Shown here one piece after another: positions 41,363 through 56,700 of a DNA stretch of 64,000 nt; the stretch's first letter is position 1, and every line of letters starts with the position of its first letter. The notes below the pieces were generated by a model, which worked only from the letters and a program-made list of their open reading frames with translations, did no database searches and had not been told where the DNA came from. Both the position numbers and the translations under genes were made by a program. The stretch comes from Sipunculus nudus (lineage: Eukaryota; Annelida; Sipuncula; Golfingiida; Sipunculidae), in the NCBI GenBank assembly GCA_026874595.1, contig CM049314.1, positions 66,004,800 through 66,068,799 of the forward strand, in the 5' to 3' direction.

Positions 41363-44300
41363 CTGTAAACATAAAAAAAGATAGTTTCAATATCTTAACA
41401 TATTTTAACATCTGCTTTGGCTAAATGTTTAATCATCTCGACAAAAATAATGTATTTTTAAATATAGCCAGTTTCAGTACTGAAACATAATATTATATTG
41501 TTATTAAACTGGCATCTCTGTTTTTTTTTTAAATGACTATAGTAACCTTGCTTTTGATTTCAATATATTCACACTTGTGTCATATGATAAAAGGCAGACA
41601 GCTTGCATGTGTATCAAAGGCAGCAATAGAACATCGAATGTAAAGCAGGTGAAACAGAGGTATTCATATACAACATGATCTTAATAATGCTTAACTCAAA
41701 AGATAACAGAGGACCACTGCGTTGCATAGCTGCATAGATCAAGGTTGGAAACAGGTGAGAAATACCAGAAGAAATGAATATCTCGAATATGAAAAAAGAT
41801 AGAAGAGAAAAAGCGCAGTTATTATTTTAGCAGCACAACAATGGCAATCAGTGATGAACAAAATACATGGTCATTGAGAAATAATGCTAATTGACAATAT
41901 GTAATTACATATATCGAGGATACCATTGACCGTGAAGCAAATATGTGGCATCAATAGAGGCGGTCTACAGAGGATAATAATCCAAGACCAGTAGCTTAAT
42001 CTTGATCAACTCCGAATCCTATTTCCCCTGATACTAGAACTTATTATATCATATAGTATCACAAATATCGAACAATATTCAGTCCAAAAAGCCATATGAA
42101 CAAAACAGATTAAGCCACGTGGCAGATTGAGTACATGGTTCACAGAAAAAAAAACAAGGAAGGAATACTGATGTAAGCGCGGTTTTATATTTACAGCATG
42201 ATTAAAGCATTGTACATAGAAGCTACATATGGCATATTAAAACTTACGCAATCACTCCTGCCAAAGAGAAAGAAAATTGTTTCAATAATGGGAAAATATA
42301 GTTACTCAAGGTTACAAATTGCTTAATTCTGGATATACCGATATCAAGATTATCATTGACTCATATACACAAAACTTGTATGGTTCTATATCGCGCGGAA
42401 TCTGATGTAATAGCTCAGAATTCATAAGCTTATTTTTCACTTCTTGACACAATTTGTGGATGTGATGAACGTACATTTGGTGTTTATAGCTATTATTGTA
42501 GATCTTGAAATCGTTCCATATTGATAGAACAGCCCAACACTATACACATCGCACGGACGACTGCTATGAAAGGTGACAATTGCATATAACTTCACCAGCA
42601 TTTAAAATTTTCTTTCATTTATATTTCAATGCAAATAAATGTAGACTTAACTCTACAATTCTGGATTGAAAGAAAAATGTTTATTTTTTCCTGGAAAAAT
42701 GAATGCTTTCCATCTGGCCTATATGGTAAAAGTACCATTTCTCAATATCCTGTGGCTTATATTTGATGAAGTTATTAAGGGAAATAATAAACGTTTAAAT
42801 TAACAATATTACCATTTATAAAATTTAATAGAAAATCTATTAAAAACCTCACCTCATCAGCCTTAGCCTCCTTTAAAGCTCTGTCCTCATTCCAGGGGTC
42901 AAGGACGAAATTGGGGTCATAGGTCACGAGCATTCGGTGTTCCACTAAAGCAGGACCCCAGTACTTGGTAGGAGCGTACACAGTGCGGAATCGCTGAAAC
43001 ACGGAAACAGGACATTGACGACATGTGCTAGATTTTTATTACTCTCCTGTACTCCGTATGTCACGTGACTACTGCTATGCTAATGTGCACATGTGTATTT
43101 CAAAAATAAATAGAACTTGTCTTTTGATAGACCCCTAAAAAATAAAAGCTATGATTCTCAAAATAAAAGCTATGATTCAAAAATTTTATTTTGATTTTCA
43201 ATAGAAAATAACCATTTTTGAGTTCCAGCCGCTCGGACATTTCATTCAAAAAGATACAATCATACAATTTTGATAAATTTCCTTTGTTTTAGTTGTGCTT
43301 TGAGTTGTTTAGCAAAATAAATCTGTTATTGTCATGCTTTTCCCTTATCACTTGACATTTTTATCGAAACATACTAAAAAAATTAAAAATAAAAAAAACG
43401 CCCGCCCGCACTGATCAATGAAAAAAGTGCTGAGAACGAAATCTTAGTCTTTTGCCATAATCATCACGTTTTCCAGTCAGCGGCGCCCCATAGCAGCGCC
43501 ATCTATTGTCCCTCAGATGAATCTCGGTGTTTTATGTATAAATGTATTTGTTACCAATTCATTGCTAGTACCTCTTATATATTGTCATGCATGACCCCAC
43601 TCTCATTAAACTGTATGTATAAATTTGTTCTATACGGACTCTTGGATCAAATTATGGGTCAATACTTCGCAATTTACCGGTTGTGAAAATGACATTACTT
43701 TTCCCCCGGGAAGGGACTCCGGTATGTGGGGTGATTCATGTGGACATGCGCAATGTATAATTCCGTTTTAAATGACACCTATACAAAGGAATACTTTCCA
43801 CAGCATCATTATCATTAACCTTGTTAGGGTATTGAGCATGAGTACAGATGGCTTTGCATATTTTACCGATAAAATGCACTACATAAAAAGAAAAAATGAC
43901 CCTACAAGAATTAGATCGGCGACACTGTAGACCAATTTGTTTGCATGGCCTCAGTATGCGCCTTTATTTCCTTTGGACATTGTTTTTTTACTGCGTTTCC
44001 AATGAAGGTTACAGAGAAAAACAGCGTTTGTATTCGGCTTTAGAGTCCGCATATAACGTTGTTAATGCCAGATTGAGATAAGTAAGACCCGCTTCTACAG
44101 AAAAACAGAAAATAGTATTTAGTAACATTATGGCGATATAGCGATATGGTACATTCTCAGGAACCAGTAGACTTCGGCTTATTAAAGAAGAGCAGCGTCT
44201 CTTGTCATTCTTACCTCTTTCCAGTTTCCCGGGGTGAAGATGTAGGTAGCAATGGCGAGCCCTACCATCCCAAGCACCAAAGTGAAAGTCATCAGCCAAC

Positions 44301-47300
44301 CCAGGATGTCTGCCCAAACCGGAAATACGTAGCTTTCGAAAGATGTTCTCTGGTAGGCGACCCACCAGTACACCATGACGTACTGTAGAAAGGGATAATA
44401 CAATGTGACAATACATTGACATACCGGTAACATCTATTCCTATGACCACGAAATGTCGGTTTCTCGGGTGACGGCTAGTAGTGTTGTAGTCGTGTTATCG
44501 AGGTTTACTGTATTTATAATATTTATCCCTAACGTGTAAAGTGTTATAGACTTACATTAGAATATATACGATAGGCATGATACATGTATAGTAAGAGCCA
44601 AACGCCCCGCAGGTATTTCCAACATTATTTCACTGATTGTTTATCCAATAAACCTCACTACTCTATGACTCATTAAATAAAAATAAAACCTTTGAAGACG
44701 CCATATTTACTTATTTATATGAGGCACGTGTAAATTTAGAAATAACAGCAAGTGTTTGGTTATGATGATCCATACTATATGGACCGACTTGCTGCTTTTG
44801 GTTCTGTATTTAAACCCGACTACCTCTTTCCATGGGAACATCGCAGCTCTAAAATATGCACTATAGTAAACTGGTTTCTTAGTTTCCTCTCGCATCTTCT
44901 TGCAACATGTATGCTGAAATATGATAGGAAGTCCTACGATCTCGGCTTCGTATCGTATCGTATTTTTCCGAGCATGTTCAGAATTTTTGTGTAATAACTT
45001 GCTTCCTATCGAGTCATATCCAAATTTCATGACGTGTACGCTGGGCTTAAGTGGCGTAGTCCTTTCCCTTGCCATACCCTTCTTTTCTATCCTGTTCGAT
45101 GTAGCGTAAAGTCAATTTTTATTACTATTTATAGAACCAACTGTCATGTTGTTGATCCGTATTTGATCTAGTTGTCCCATCCCTGTTTGCATGAAAGTCG
45201 TATGATTTACGGGAAAATACGGCACGAATCTTGGGTATTCACGATGCGACGTCCAGATAGGATATTTCAAAATCAAATCATATCCAAATTTGGTAAAGTG
45301 TACGGTAGGCTAAGACAGGTGAATAGCTGGTTGACGTAGGACAAACGTAGGGCAATCGAAGGCCTTTTAGGAAAATCGTAGGAATACCTCGGGAGTATCT
45401 TAGGAATATCCTAAGGGTATCGTAGGAATATCGTAGGAATATCCAAGCAGTATATCGTAGGAGAATCAGAGGGCTATCGTTCGAATATCTTATCAGTATC
45501 GTAGGACATTCGTAGGATTATCGCAGAAAAGTCTGAGGACTTTCATAGGACTGAATATGCCTAAGTGGGTTTTCATGGAACATTACCCTTTTTATTTATA
45601 AGATTGTTTCGAATTTTACAACTAGGCAGTTACAATATTTTCACATAACATTAAAAAACATTAAGTAATATAATTAGAATATCTGATCATTTATATCTCT
45701 GCAAATGTTTATAGTGTTTTATGTTTCTCAGAAAAACAAAATTCTTACCAGCAGAGCTACTGGAGTAAGGAAACACCAGCACGCCACCCACCAGTACGAA
45801 CAACACTTCCACGACATACAGCGGAGAGTCCGACTCCCGAGCATCACAGAGATATCCGCTGTCAGTCGTCTCTGACCTGTAAAAGGAAGTCACGAGATCA
45901 ATTACCATAGCATTATGGCATCATGACAGCAAAGCAAAATAGAAATAAGCGTTTTATGCATGATGAAAGTCGATCTTATGTTTTTAATGTGTCACGCGAG
46001 ACTTATTTAGTTTCGCCACCAAACGAGTGTTTTGGAACTCTTAGGGCACAGGACGCCAGGATTATATAAACAAGAAGAGTAATGAACTCAGAATAACTAG
46101 ATTCAAGTATTCAAAAACAGGACTAAGCAACACTGGGTTTCTAACCACCATAGAGCAATTATACTGGTTTTATATAATTTATATTAAAATCATATCTCAT
46201 ATGGTATTAATGCATCTTACATTTAGACATACCATATCTAAAGACTAATATATAATTTCAAGATGTTCGCATAACACAGCTTTCATAAAAAAAACTTCCT
46301 CTTTGGTTTCACATGTCTCTTATATCATGCTGAGATAAACCGAATTGTCGGATATCAGGTGTTCGGATATGCGGGGCCATTCTGTACACAACCCTTACCG
46401 TACATATACGAAACACCAATGACTTGTACAATGACGATCATGATGGGCGCCCAGCTCTCTGTGTAGTGCTGGAGGAGAAGCACCACATAGTACCCTGCCT
46501 GGAACACAGAGGGCAGCACTTATTAGTAACTAAACAACCTCAGAATGGATGCATTGTATTTCAACATAAAAAGAGGAAGAGGCAGTTTGATTTATGCTTC
46601 CGGGTATAGCAATACAATTAAATCAACCAATACGATTTAATTAACAAGAGACAATTAAACTTATAACAAGGGGACACGTGAAGATTAGACCTCAATGAGA
46701 AGTGCTCAAGATTCTTTCAACCATAATCACATTACAAATTTTATATATTTCTTTTTACTTCTTGGCACATTTTATCATTAGAGAGATCGTAAGGTTAATA
46801 TAATTATCTTGCGATGCTACGAGTGCGTCTAATCAGCTAACACTCGAAATAAGGTAAATACATTTGTTATCGCTCACCCTGGTCGACATGGTCAGTCCGA
46901 GCCCAAACAGAGCAGCCCCCCACAGGATGGCGACCAACGGCCGAAACCGCCTCGTTTTGGGAAAACGATCAATGATGGCGGTCACCAGGCCTTCGAGTAG
47001 CACCGTCTGAAATTATACACAAGCCTTTCTCAATTATATATTTGTAGTCTTAAAATTTTATCATTGACACTGATAAAGCATTGATTCAACATGTTGAAGT
47101 CTAGATGTGTCTTATAAACTATTCATGTGGTTAAGTAACATATCAGCAGATTTCCTTCTTGAAGCAAAAGGGTGCGTTCATCATGCAGTATTTTAAAAAC
47201 CCCTTAGAAACAATTAGGTTCTTTATATAATTTTCTCTTAGATAGAAAGAAAAACTTAACTTTTAGATTTGATAAAAGTTTGTTTGTTTATCTTAGAGAA

Positions 47301-48241
47301 ATATCCTATGTAAACGTTTATAATCGCGTGATCAATTGCATGCACAGGTGTGACACCAATTGAGTCGCCTTTGCCCTGGCGGACAGGACTGACCTTTGAC
47401 ACAACCATGGAAGTTTTTAGGACACATTTATCTTAGGTTTGTACTTAAGTATTCCATGCGTGCCGTGCGGTTTTATCAGGATCCCGGTTATATACTGGAT
47501 CTGATGATCAAGTATATTGGCGGAGGCCAAATCCACAGTGTTCTAGTTACCTGTGTTCCTAGCCCAATTAAGAAGATCATGAGAAAGAGAATAGCGGCCC
47601 AGGCGGGGGGTGACTCCAACTCCTGTAACAGCCGAGGCAGCCACACATACAAAAGCTGGTAATCTGTAACAAACGAATGGCTTATATAATTATAAACATT
47701 AAGCTGTGTTTTCACTTGTCCGGACACGGATATGGATACGGATACAGATACATTTTGAACAGAGATATGATATCCGTGATTGAGGACCAGATGATAGTGA
47801 AACTTTTTTGCTTGTTTTTCAGGGTCTATACATTCTTTTTCTAGCTCTGTTTCGTTTGAATGGGTCCTTTGTTTGAACGACTTGTTGTGGTTGTGGAACC
47901 TTTGCTTAAAGGGGCCTTTAAATCATGCCAATGTACGTGCTAGCTGTACCGTTGTTGTGCTCGTTGGCTTGGTGGACACTGGACGATGTTAGGCATAGTC
48001 CAGCATCAAACACATTTATGACCTCTTCACATGAGTGCAATTTGCGTTTGGCCTAGAATCTAACAACCCTAAGCTTCAAACAAATGGACTTACTGAACAA
48101 AAGTTCAGAAATTATTTATACATACATACATATAGGTATATATAGTCTTCATTTTTTGCAAAAACTGATGGCAGAGTGCTCAATGACTAACCAGAGCAGT
48201 TCTATCTTATTTCATTCTTCATACACAAACATACATACATC

Positions 48242-48286
<45 letters not shown>

Positions 48287-51200
48287 TTATATTTATAATT
48301 AAATATATATATATATTCCAAGTGCAAGACGTACCTAAAATGTGACTTAAAATTGCCCTTAATAAACTTATTTTATAAGCAGAAACACGCCATACGTCTC
48401 CGTGTCCCGCAGCTTTATACTGTCAATGTGGTAAAATCGAGAACTGTGCAAAAGTATCACAGTATCATGGTAATAATACTGGTAATAATAAAACCTCGGG
48501 CCCATTTATGTTTTTTTAATCGACTCACAAGAGTACGATTCCGCTGGTTAGGGTTTGTGGGCGTCAAAATATGTTACCAACAATGCACCGGGCTTCCCAA
48601 TAAACCAGCGGCATAGGCTAAAATGTGGTGAAAGGGAATGTAGTCCACTCAAGTTCGTTAGATAAGAAATGTTTCAAGGCAATTTGTATGAACATGGGTG
48701 TTTTTGTGGAAAGAACTTCACAAAATAAGTAACATTTTGTAAGCAGACGTATGTGTTTAGAAAACAGAAGATGTTTCCCTGAAATATAACAAATTTTGAT
48801 TTTGAGGTGTTGACAGTTGAGACAATTATGTAGTCCCGGACGTCTCATACTGTCTAAGTGGAGGAGGGTCTTTTTGAGGAGAAACGACATCTGGCGGAAT
48901 GCTGAGAATTACCTTTCGACTCGAATCGGTGAATTTCGTGGCCAAGCAGGTTGGCTGCGGCCCCGAACATCATAAACACCATCAGACCACAGAGAATGCT
49001 CAGAATCAGGTTCAGGAAGATCAACAAGATGGAATCCCTGAAAACAGAAAAAGGAATCATAACAATAACAAGGGTTAATGGCTTAATTGTAAAGTTCTTT
49101 GCAATGTCTTGATAATCAGCATTGTTTAAAAGTCAACTGGTCATCTAATTTTCTATAGAATTTATCGATTTTTACCTACATATTAATTAACTCTAGTTAA
49201 TTCCTCTAATGAAAAGTTCTTATAACACCTCCGTGATGGAAGTAGAGGCCGGCGCCGCCGTCATTTTGCGTCGCCGCCAGCCGAGTTAAGATCAAGCCGA
49301 GCCGAGATTATCAGAGGGCATCGCCGATATTTCATTAAGCCGATTTTGTGCAGCTCAGTTTGGCTTGACAAAAAATTAACACAGAAAGATAAATCTTTGA
49401 CAATTAGAAATGTCTGAAACATATACAGATTTATACAAAATTAGTTTTGTTGATTCTGATGCTGACTGACAAAATTGAAGTTCCCCGGATTATTAAACAT
49501 GGTCAAGCCTGACACTCCTAAAATATAGGGGTCACACGTAATAAAGATAACTGGTTTAAATAAAAACGGGTACTTTGTAACATCGTTAAATGGATAGGCT
49601 TAAGACATCCGACGTTTTGCAAGCCGAGTCGAGCCATGAAACTCGGGTACTAATAAAGGCAGTAGACCTTTTGTCCAAGCCAGCCGCATATGTGTGACTA
49701 TCACGGCTTCGGCTTCTAGAGGGACGTATACGCGTGTTTATATCGAATCTGTAAGTAAACACAGCAATGTTGACTTACAGGAAAACCATGCAACCTGAGG
49801 TAGTTGTTACATATGTGCGGACGTGAAAAGGCGACAAGTTGAAAAAAAGGCTTAGCCCCTATAAGTTATAAACGCGTGGATATGTAGGCGGTGCCTGAGA
49901 ACCATACCTTTTTTACCTAAATAAGTAACTTTTTGTATTTCCGGAACGAACATCCTGCTTGCGTTTCCGGCCTACTTTAGAAAAGGTTCAAGGGATCAGC
50001 TTTATATAATTGACTTCAGATATTTGAAAAGACCCCTTTAACTGCTGAAAAAAAATTAAAGCGAAACCATTCCACCTATGATAAACACTTAAATAGAGAA
50101 ATTTACATATGATGAGAAAATATATCATTTACATCACTGGCGGTATACCCAAACATTTGATATACGACGTGTGACATCCGGGTTTTAGTGTGTACGTAAA
50201 ATGCCAGCCCTCATGGGGCGGTTTCGAGAAACTGGGATAAATAAACCTGTGAGGGTTCGATAAGGGTGCGGGGATAATACACGAAAGTACTCCTAAGGAT
50301 ACCGTTCAGGCGTGAAGCTATCTGCGGAGAAGGGTAAGGTGTATAAGCAAAGTTTATGGCGCAATAACGCTTTTTATAACGCCAAAGCGGGTTTAGGATT
50401 TCTCCCACATATATTGCTTGTGAACTTTAGTTTATATAGAGATGGACATTCTCCAGGCTCTCGTATAAAAAAGTTTCACTGCAACCGATCACACATGAAC
50501 CGGACTCACAAGAGTACGACTCCGCAAATCAGGCTTTCTGGGTTTTCAATCCTATGACCCACAATGCACCGGGACTTCTAAATACACATATGGCGTAAGT
50601 ATAAATTAAGTGAAGATTGTTATGTAGTCGTTAAAATACAAAGATTTGTTTCAAAGCAAATAACATAAACGGTAAGTGGTAAGGACTTCACGGAATAAGT
50701 AATATTTTGTTTAGCATGCGCATGTGAAATGTGAACAGGTGTTTTTCTTGAAATGTAACCAATTTTGATGGTGAAGTTTTACAGTTGAGACAAGTAGTCC
50801 CACGATATCTAACCGGAAGAGGTTCTTTTTTTAAGAGCAACAACTCGATGCTAAATGTCGCCAACTAGTGGACAATACCAAAACAACTTTATCAATGGAA
50901 TCTTACCTGACCAGGTCTTTGTGGAATTTGTTGTATGACGCCATAGTCATGAGCCCTCCGAACCCTGGTAACAGCGTAAAGAATACTTGGTGTCCTGCGT
51001 CCTTCCATACGTCACCGTCTATCAGCTTGGTGACGTTAACTGACGTCAGAAGAGCGTGGATGCCCGTCATGTGACCTTTCATGAGCCCTGAGCGAATCAG
51101 GAAACAGAGCAGGAGGACAACCGGTACAATGGATGTAATATACGCCACCTGGTGTTGAAAAAGGAAAACAGAATAATAAAAATAATGTATGTGGAAAGTG

Positions 51201-53680
51201 AACCCACTTTAAAAACTACAGAACTAGCACAAAAAAGTATTCAGATATAACAAAACAGAAATAACGTTTTGACTGCCACCACATACAATTGTGAACGCCT
51301 TGAATAACACGCAAGCCATCCGACAGGAAATTCATAATATCATAATGACGGCTATACACTTTTTTTTAACACTTCCTTTATTTGAATAGCTCGCTAAAAT
51401 AACTATTATTAAAATAACTGTATGATAGATACAGTATTTAATTAAGCGGGACCGACTGTATATATAAATGAAATAGTGATATTTTTAATATATTATCAGG
51501 TGATTTTGATGTTTACATGTGTTTAAAACCGATCTGTTACAATATTTGAACAATAATTCTCTTATACGTAATATATGTTAGTCCATAAAAGCGCCCATAT
51601 AATTTTATCAATAATTATTTTAATAATTAAACGAGGGGTTTTTTTTAAGATTAATATTCTCGCTTTGTCCTTGCCAAACATTAAAATGTTTTTACTTAAA
51701 AAATAGGCCTCGCAAAGCCTTGGTAAAAATGTATTACATATAAAACATGATAATTTCCCCGCTACATGTGTAAAATCAGTAAAGGTTGCATAACAGAATG
51801 CCTGGATTGTGCCAGAAACAGGCATTTTTTTTGGTTTTTTTTTTGTGTTTTTTTTTATTATTATTATTGAAAACAGCTTACACAAACATAATACAATGTT
51901 AAATACAACAGCTTACACAAACTTCAATACAAAGTTGGATACAACACATTGACATTTATAACAGAAATACATCAGAACTGAAACAAAAGCATTTATAAGC
52001 AAGAGACAAAAACCTTGTACAATTATATAATACATGTTGGTGTAGTGATATTTATATTATGAGACAAATTTCAGCGACATATTGTCCATTTTCGGGAGGT
52101 ATTAATTACATCCTGAATGGTTACCTTTCATGAGTACGTTGACAATCATTGAACTTAGCATGAAAATGGTCTCTGAATATAAAGATTAAATAGCATTTAA
52201 ATAATAACATGTCATATCAAAAGAATATGATCATTGTATACCGTACATCAAAGTTAATTTAAATTACATGAAACAGTGTTTTCTACAAAAAGTGGATTCC
52301 ATTTTTTAAAGTGCATTGATATATTTCCTTTCTTGTGAGCAATATTTCTTTCTGTATAAACAGGTTTATAAACGGAATGTTTCCACGTAATCTTGCAACA
52401 TACGTGTATATGCGTCCATCTACGTGTTCCCAAAGTAACATTGGACTGTGGTACTATGTTATTCTCAGATTAGTTCAGACTTGGGAAATCTTGCGAAAAT
52501 CTTTTACCGCGAGCTAACCACAGTTATCACCTTCATAAACTTCTTATATGTCATGTTTGTCCATCTTCGCCTTTACAACGTATACAGGTAACAGACAGAC
52601 ATATACATACAGATGAAGCAAAAAACATCATAGACAGATTTACCAATATTGATTTAGATATAAATTGATACATACCTTGCCAAGAGATTTCACTCCGCGT
52701 ATAACAGCCAAAGTACATACTGCCATGGCAACCAGCGAACAGATGATGAGGTAAACTTTAAGTTCATCCCAATCGTGTATTCCTGATGACATATTTAGTA
52801 CCTGGCGGCTAAAAAGCGGAAATATACAAAATATACCATTCATATCACTAGGCTAATATAACTACAACTATTTTCTTCTAAATGCTCATATACCTCAAAT
52901 TCAACAATTTAGTCCAATTAAACGAGAAATTCATTTAAAAACTAGTGCGAACATTATATATTTATGATATGCAGGCAACACTAGAGGAAATTATGTAATT
53001 GTCAAGTAATTTTACACTAAGCCTGTTTTAAACTTTTAAAATTTTAAAAAGTTTAAACTGACTAACTGTAAACAAACTGTTTTAACAAATTAAACAAAAC
53101 AAAACATTTTCTTAGGAACAGCTTTCTGTTGAAATTCTAAATTGTTATCGTTCTAAAAGATACAGAATTTCTTTTACGCAGCACTTACTGGAAATAATGC
53201 TCTAGGGGCCAGGTGGCGCCACGGGTCTTAGCTAGCGTTACGTTCCATACACCGAAAACCGTAGGTCCGTTGTAACAGGCGCCGTCAGCGCTGATATTAT
53301 AGCCCATTTTTTGACAGTCTGAGCCCGCGATAAATCGCTGTTTATCCAAACAGACTAAAATAAAAAAACAGTGTCAAAGCTGACATATCCACAATATATA
53401 GTGTACTGACACTCTAATATTAATTTGTAAACTGCCAAAGCAAGTAGACGAACGTCAAGTGGGGTTGTACCAGGTTACATATAGGCGTGTCAATACAAAG
53501 GGGATGGGTGTATATATCCGCCAGTTCTTATCTACAGGGGCTGAGCAATGTAATCATCCCCCTGCCAATCAGAGAATACGATTGATATATTCATATATAA
53601 AATATATTACAAGGGCGTAGCAAGGATTTAGGCAGGGATGGATCCGAGATATTTGGCAAAGGCAATTTAAGCAAATATAT

Positions 53681-53757
<77 letters not shown>

Positions 53758-56700
53758 GTGTACAAAATGAATGGATAAAAAATATAATATTGCAGGATCA
53801 ATCCTTATAAAATGTAGAATTATTAATAAACAATCCATGAAAAACTGCATGTGCAATGCAAATGGGCCATTCAGACAATATACAATGAAGCACCTCTATG
53901 TCAGTCTTTCCCCGCCGGCGATTTATCCCCCGCCATTGAAGATACATTGACGCCACTGGTTACAGCTAAAACATTATCTGATCATAATGGGTGAATAACC
54001 TATTTTCCAGCAGTTCTGGGTCCAAAAGTACTCGTACTCGAATTACCTATACTCATGAGTACTGTCTAGAGTACTCAGTACGAGTATTCGTGTACAGTGA
54101 ACTTTCGCTAATACGACCGCCTGCACGACCAGCCAAAGTTGTCGTGTTAGTGGGGTGGTTGTGTTAGCGGGGGTATTTATGAAGGTTTACATTAGTCCGG
54201 AACCAAAAAAATGGTCGTTTTACCCGGTGTGGTCGTGATAGCGGGATGGTCGTCAAGCGAGATTAAAATGTACTTTCTTTAAAATAATATGAGTGTTCGT
54301 ACTACGAGTACATTAAAACTACTAATGACATAACTTCGGAGTACTTCAGACATTATATCTAGACTCTATTCATAAATTGATTGCCATAAATGTCAGGTTA
54401 CATTACAGATATTGTACATATTGTCATGATGGTTTAGTAATAAACATTTTCGGATAACAAAAAGAGTGTACTTGCATAGCTTCGTAACATAGGTTTAACA
54501 GCTAATTATTCTCGACAAATTACTCATGAGTTTATTTTGAGGACTCCTTACTCGTATTCGAGTACTGTTATTACAAAAGTGAGATAGTACTAATACTCGA
54601 ATACTTTAAAATTCTCAGACACACTTTTACTGTACTTGGACACACCCCTGATTAAGACTTTTTCCTTGGCGAAACTGCCCAAATTTTCAAAATGAGCAGG
54701 AATAAGCAAATGCAGTTTATGAATGATGAAATTATGAACTAAAAAGTGAAACGTATGTTCGGGGAGAGTGTGGCCAGATCTGACATTTTTTTCCTATAAA
54801 AGTTGTTGAGTTGTTACCTCTCATTGCAAAACTTTATATTTCCCATCTTTCCTATATGGACGCAGGTTCAGGGAGAGTGTGACCAGATCTCAATTTTTTT
54901 TTCATAAAGATTGTTGCGCTTTTATCTCTCATTGCAAAACTTTCGTCTTCTTGAGACCAGTTGTCGTTCGTCTGATGAGTGAGTGTCAATTTCCTTTTGA
55001 GAGACTTAAGACCCTGCCACAGACCAACCTTACTTTCAGTCGCGCCATCTGCCGGCGACGACGTAAAATCAGTTTTCGGATCGTTATTTGATACTGACAA
55101 TATTTCATGTTTGTTACATTTCAAATGAAAATTGTAAAAGCACTACCAAATCCTTAACTGTAAGGTTCATATCGAAAGTTCCTGAATTCATTACTTACCC
55201 ACAGGACTTTCACATAGCTGCATGACGATCTTTATATGCAGCGCGCATGCGCAAGGAAAAAGGCCTATCGTAGTTGGATGCAACTTATTCATTATTATGA
55301 ACTGTTTCAGTAATCAATATGTCAGTCAAAACAACATTTTATTTTCTTTCCATACAAAACGACAAAATTATTTTTAAGTATTATACTCACATCTCCAGCC
55401 TTTACGACAATTCACCCAAGGCAGGGCGCCATCTTTGATCGAATTAAGGATGTCGTAAAAGTACCATGCCGACCACGCGATCACCATGTTATTATATAAA
55501 CAGTAAAATATGGCGCTGATCATCATGGCAATGCCCAAACCTGCAAAAAAAATTACATAATATCCATTAACTTTCCAGAAAATCAACAGTTCGTTAATGT
55601 GGTTGCCACTTTAAATTATATGAAGGTTAACAGCTTTTACTGTCTGTAAAGTATCAGTGAGTATATGGTCATGATTTGTACGAGATAATACCTGGTGACA
55701 TCATTATTACTTTCCAAAATTACGTATATGCTAATTTGACATAAAGAAAGACATAAAATGGTGTGGGAAAACATTATTTTCACTACACTAACAATATGCT
55801 TACTGACCACATGCTCAGGCTGGCATTCTGTACAGGGAATAAAAATCCAGGATAACAGGACTAACCTCTGTAGACTGAAGGAAAACACGCCCCGGCCTGT
55901 ATACTGTATCAGGAAACTGCGGGAAGACAGCACTCACCTCTGTAGACAGGGGCGTACTCCAAGCAGGACAACACGCCCCGGCTGGTAAACAGTCCCAGAA
56001 AAAAAACTCCAGGAAGACAGGACTCACCTCTTTAGACAGTGACGTACTCCCAGCAGGACAACACGCCCCGGCTAGTTTACTCTCCCAGGAAAAAACTCCA
56101 GGAAGAGAGGACTCGCCTCTGTAGGCAGGGGCATACTCCAAGCAAGACAACATGCCCCGGCTAGTATACTGTCCTAGGAAGAACTCCAGGAAGACAGGAC
56201 TCACCTCTGTAGACAGGGGCGTACTCCAAGCAGGAAACCAGGCCCCGGCTAGTATACTGTCCTAGGAAGAACTCCAGGAAGACAGGACTCACCTCTGTAG
56301 ACAGGGGCGTACTCCCAGCAGGACAACACGCCCCGGCTAGTATACTGTCCTAGGAAGAACTCCAGGAAGACAACAGGTGTCCCCATCAGAAACAGGAAGA
56401 GAACATAAGGCACCAGGAAAACCGCTGAAAACAAATAACTTTAATATTACATATAAATTTATTAATTTTTAAATTAAAAAATGTATTGTGTTCAACTGTT
56501 TAAAATAGCTAGTGTATATTCCTGCTGATACTGCAAATATTTAGACTTTGATTTTATTTTCACAGGCTTCTGTTCTTTAGGGGTCGAGCGCCGGACCCGA
56601 GTTCGCTCAAATACAAGTGCCCTTTCCTTGGTGTTTTGGAGCACTATCGCACACGCAGGACCCGCAGGTGCGGTAGTCATCGGGTCACCGGGATATAAAT

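Noticed and set aside
45687-45908. Open frame on the minus strand reading YVVEVLFVLVGGVLVFPYSS
   Set aside because: It overlaps SLC6 exon 14 in another frame. The phase from exon 13 and the DI--MLG motif select the other frame.
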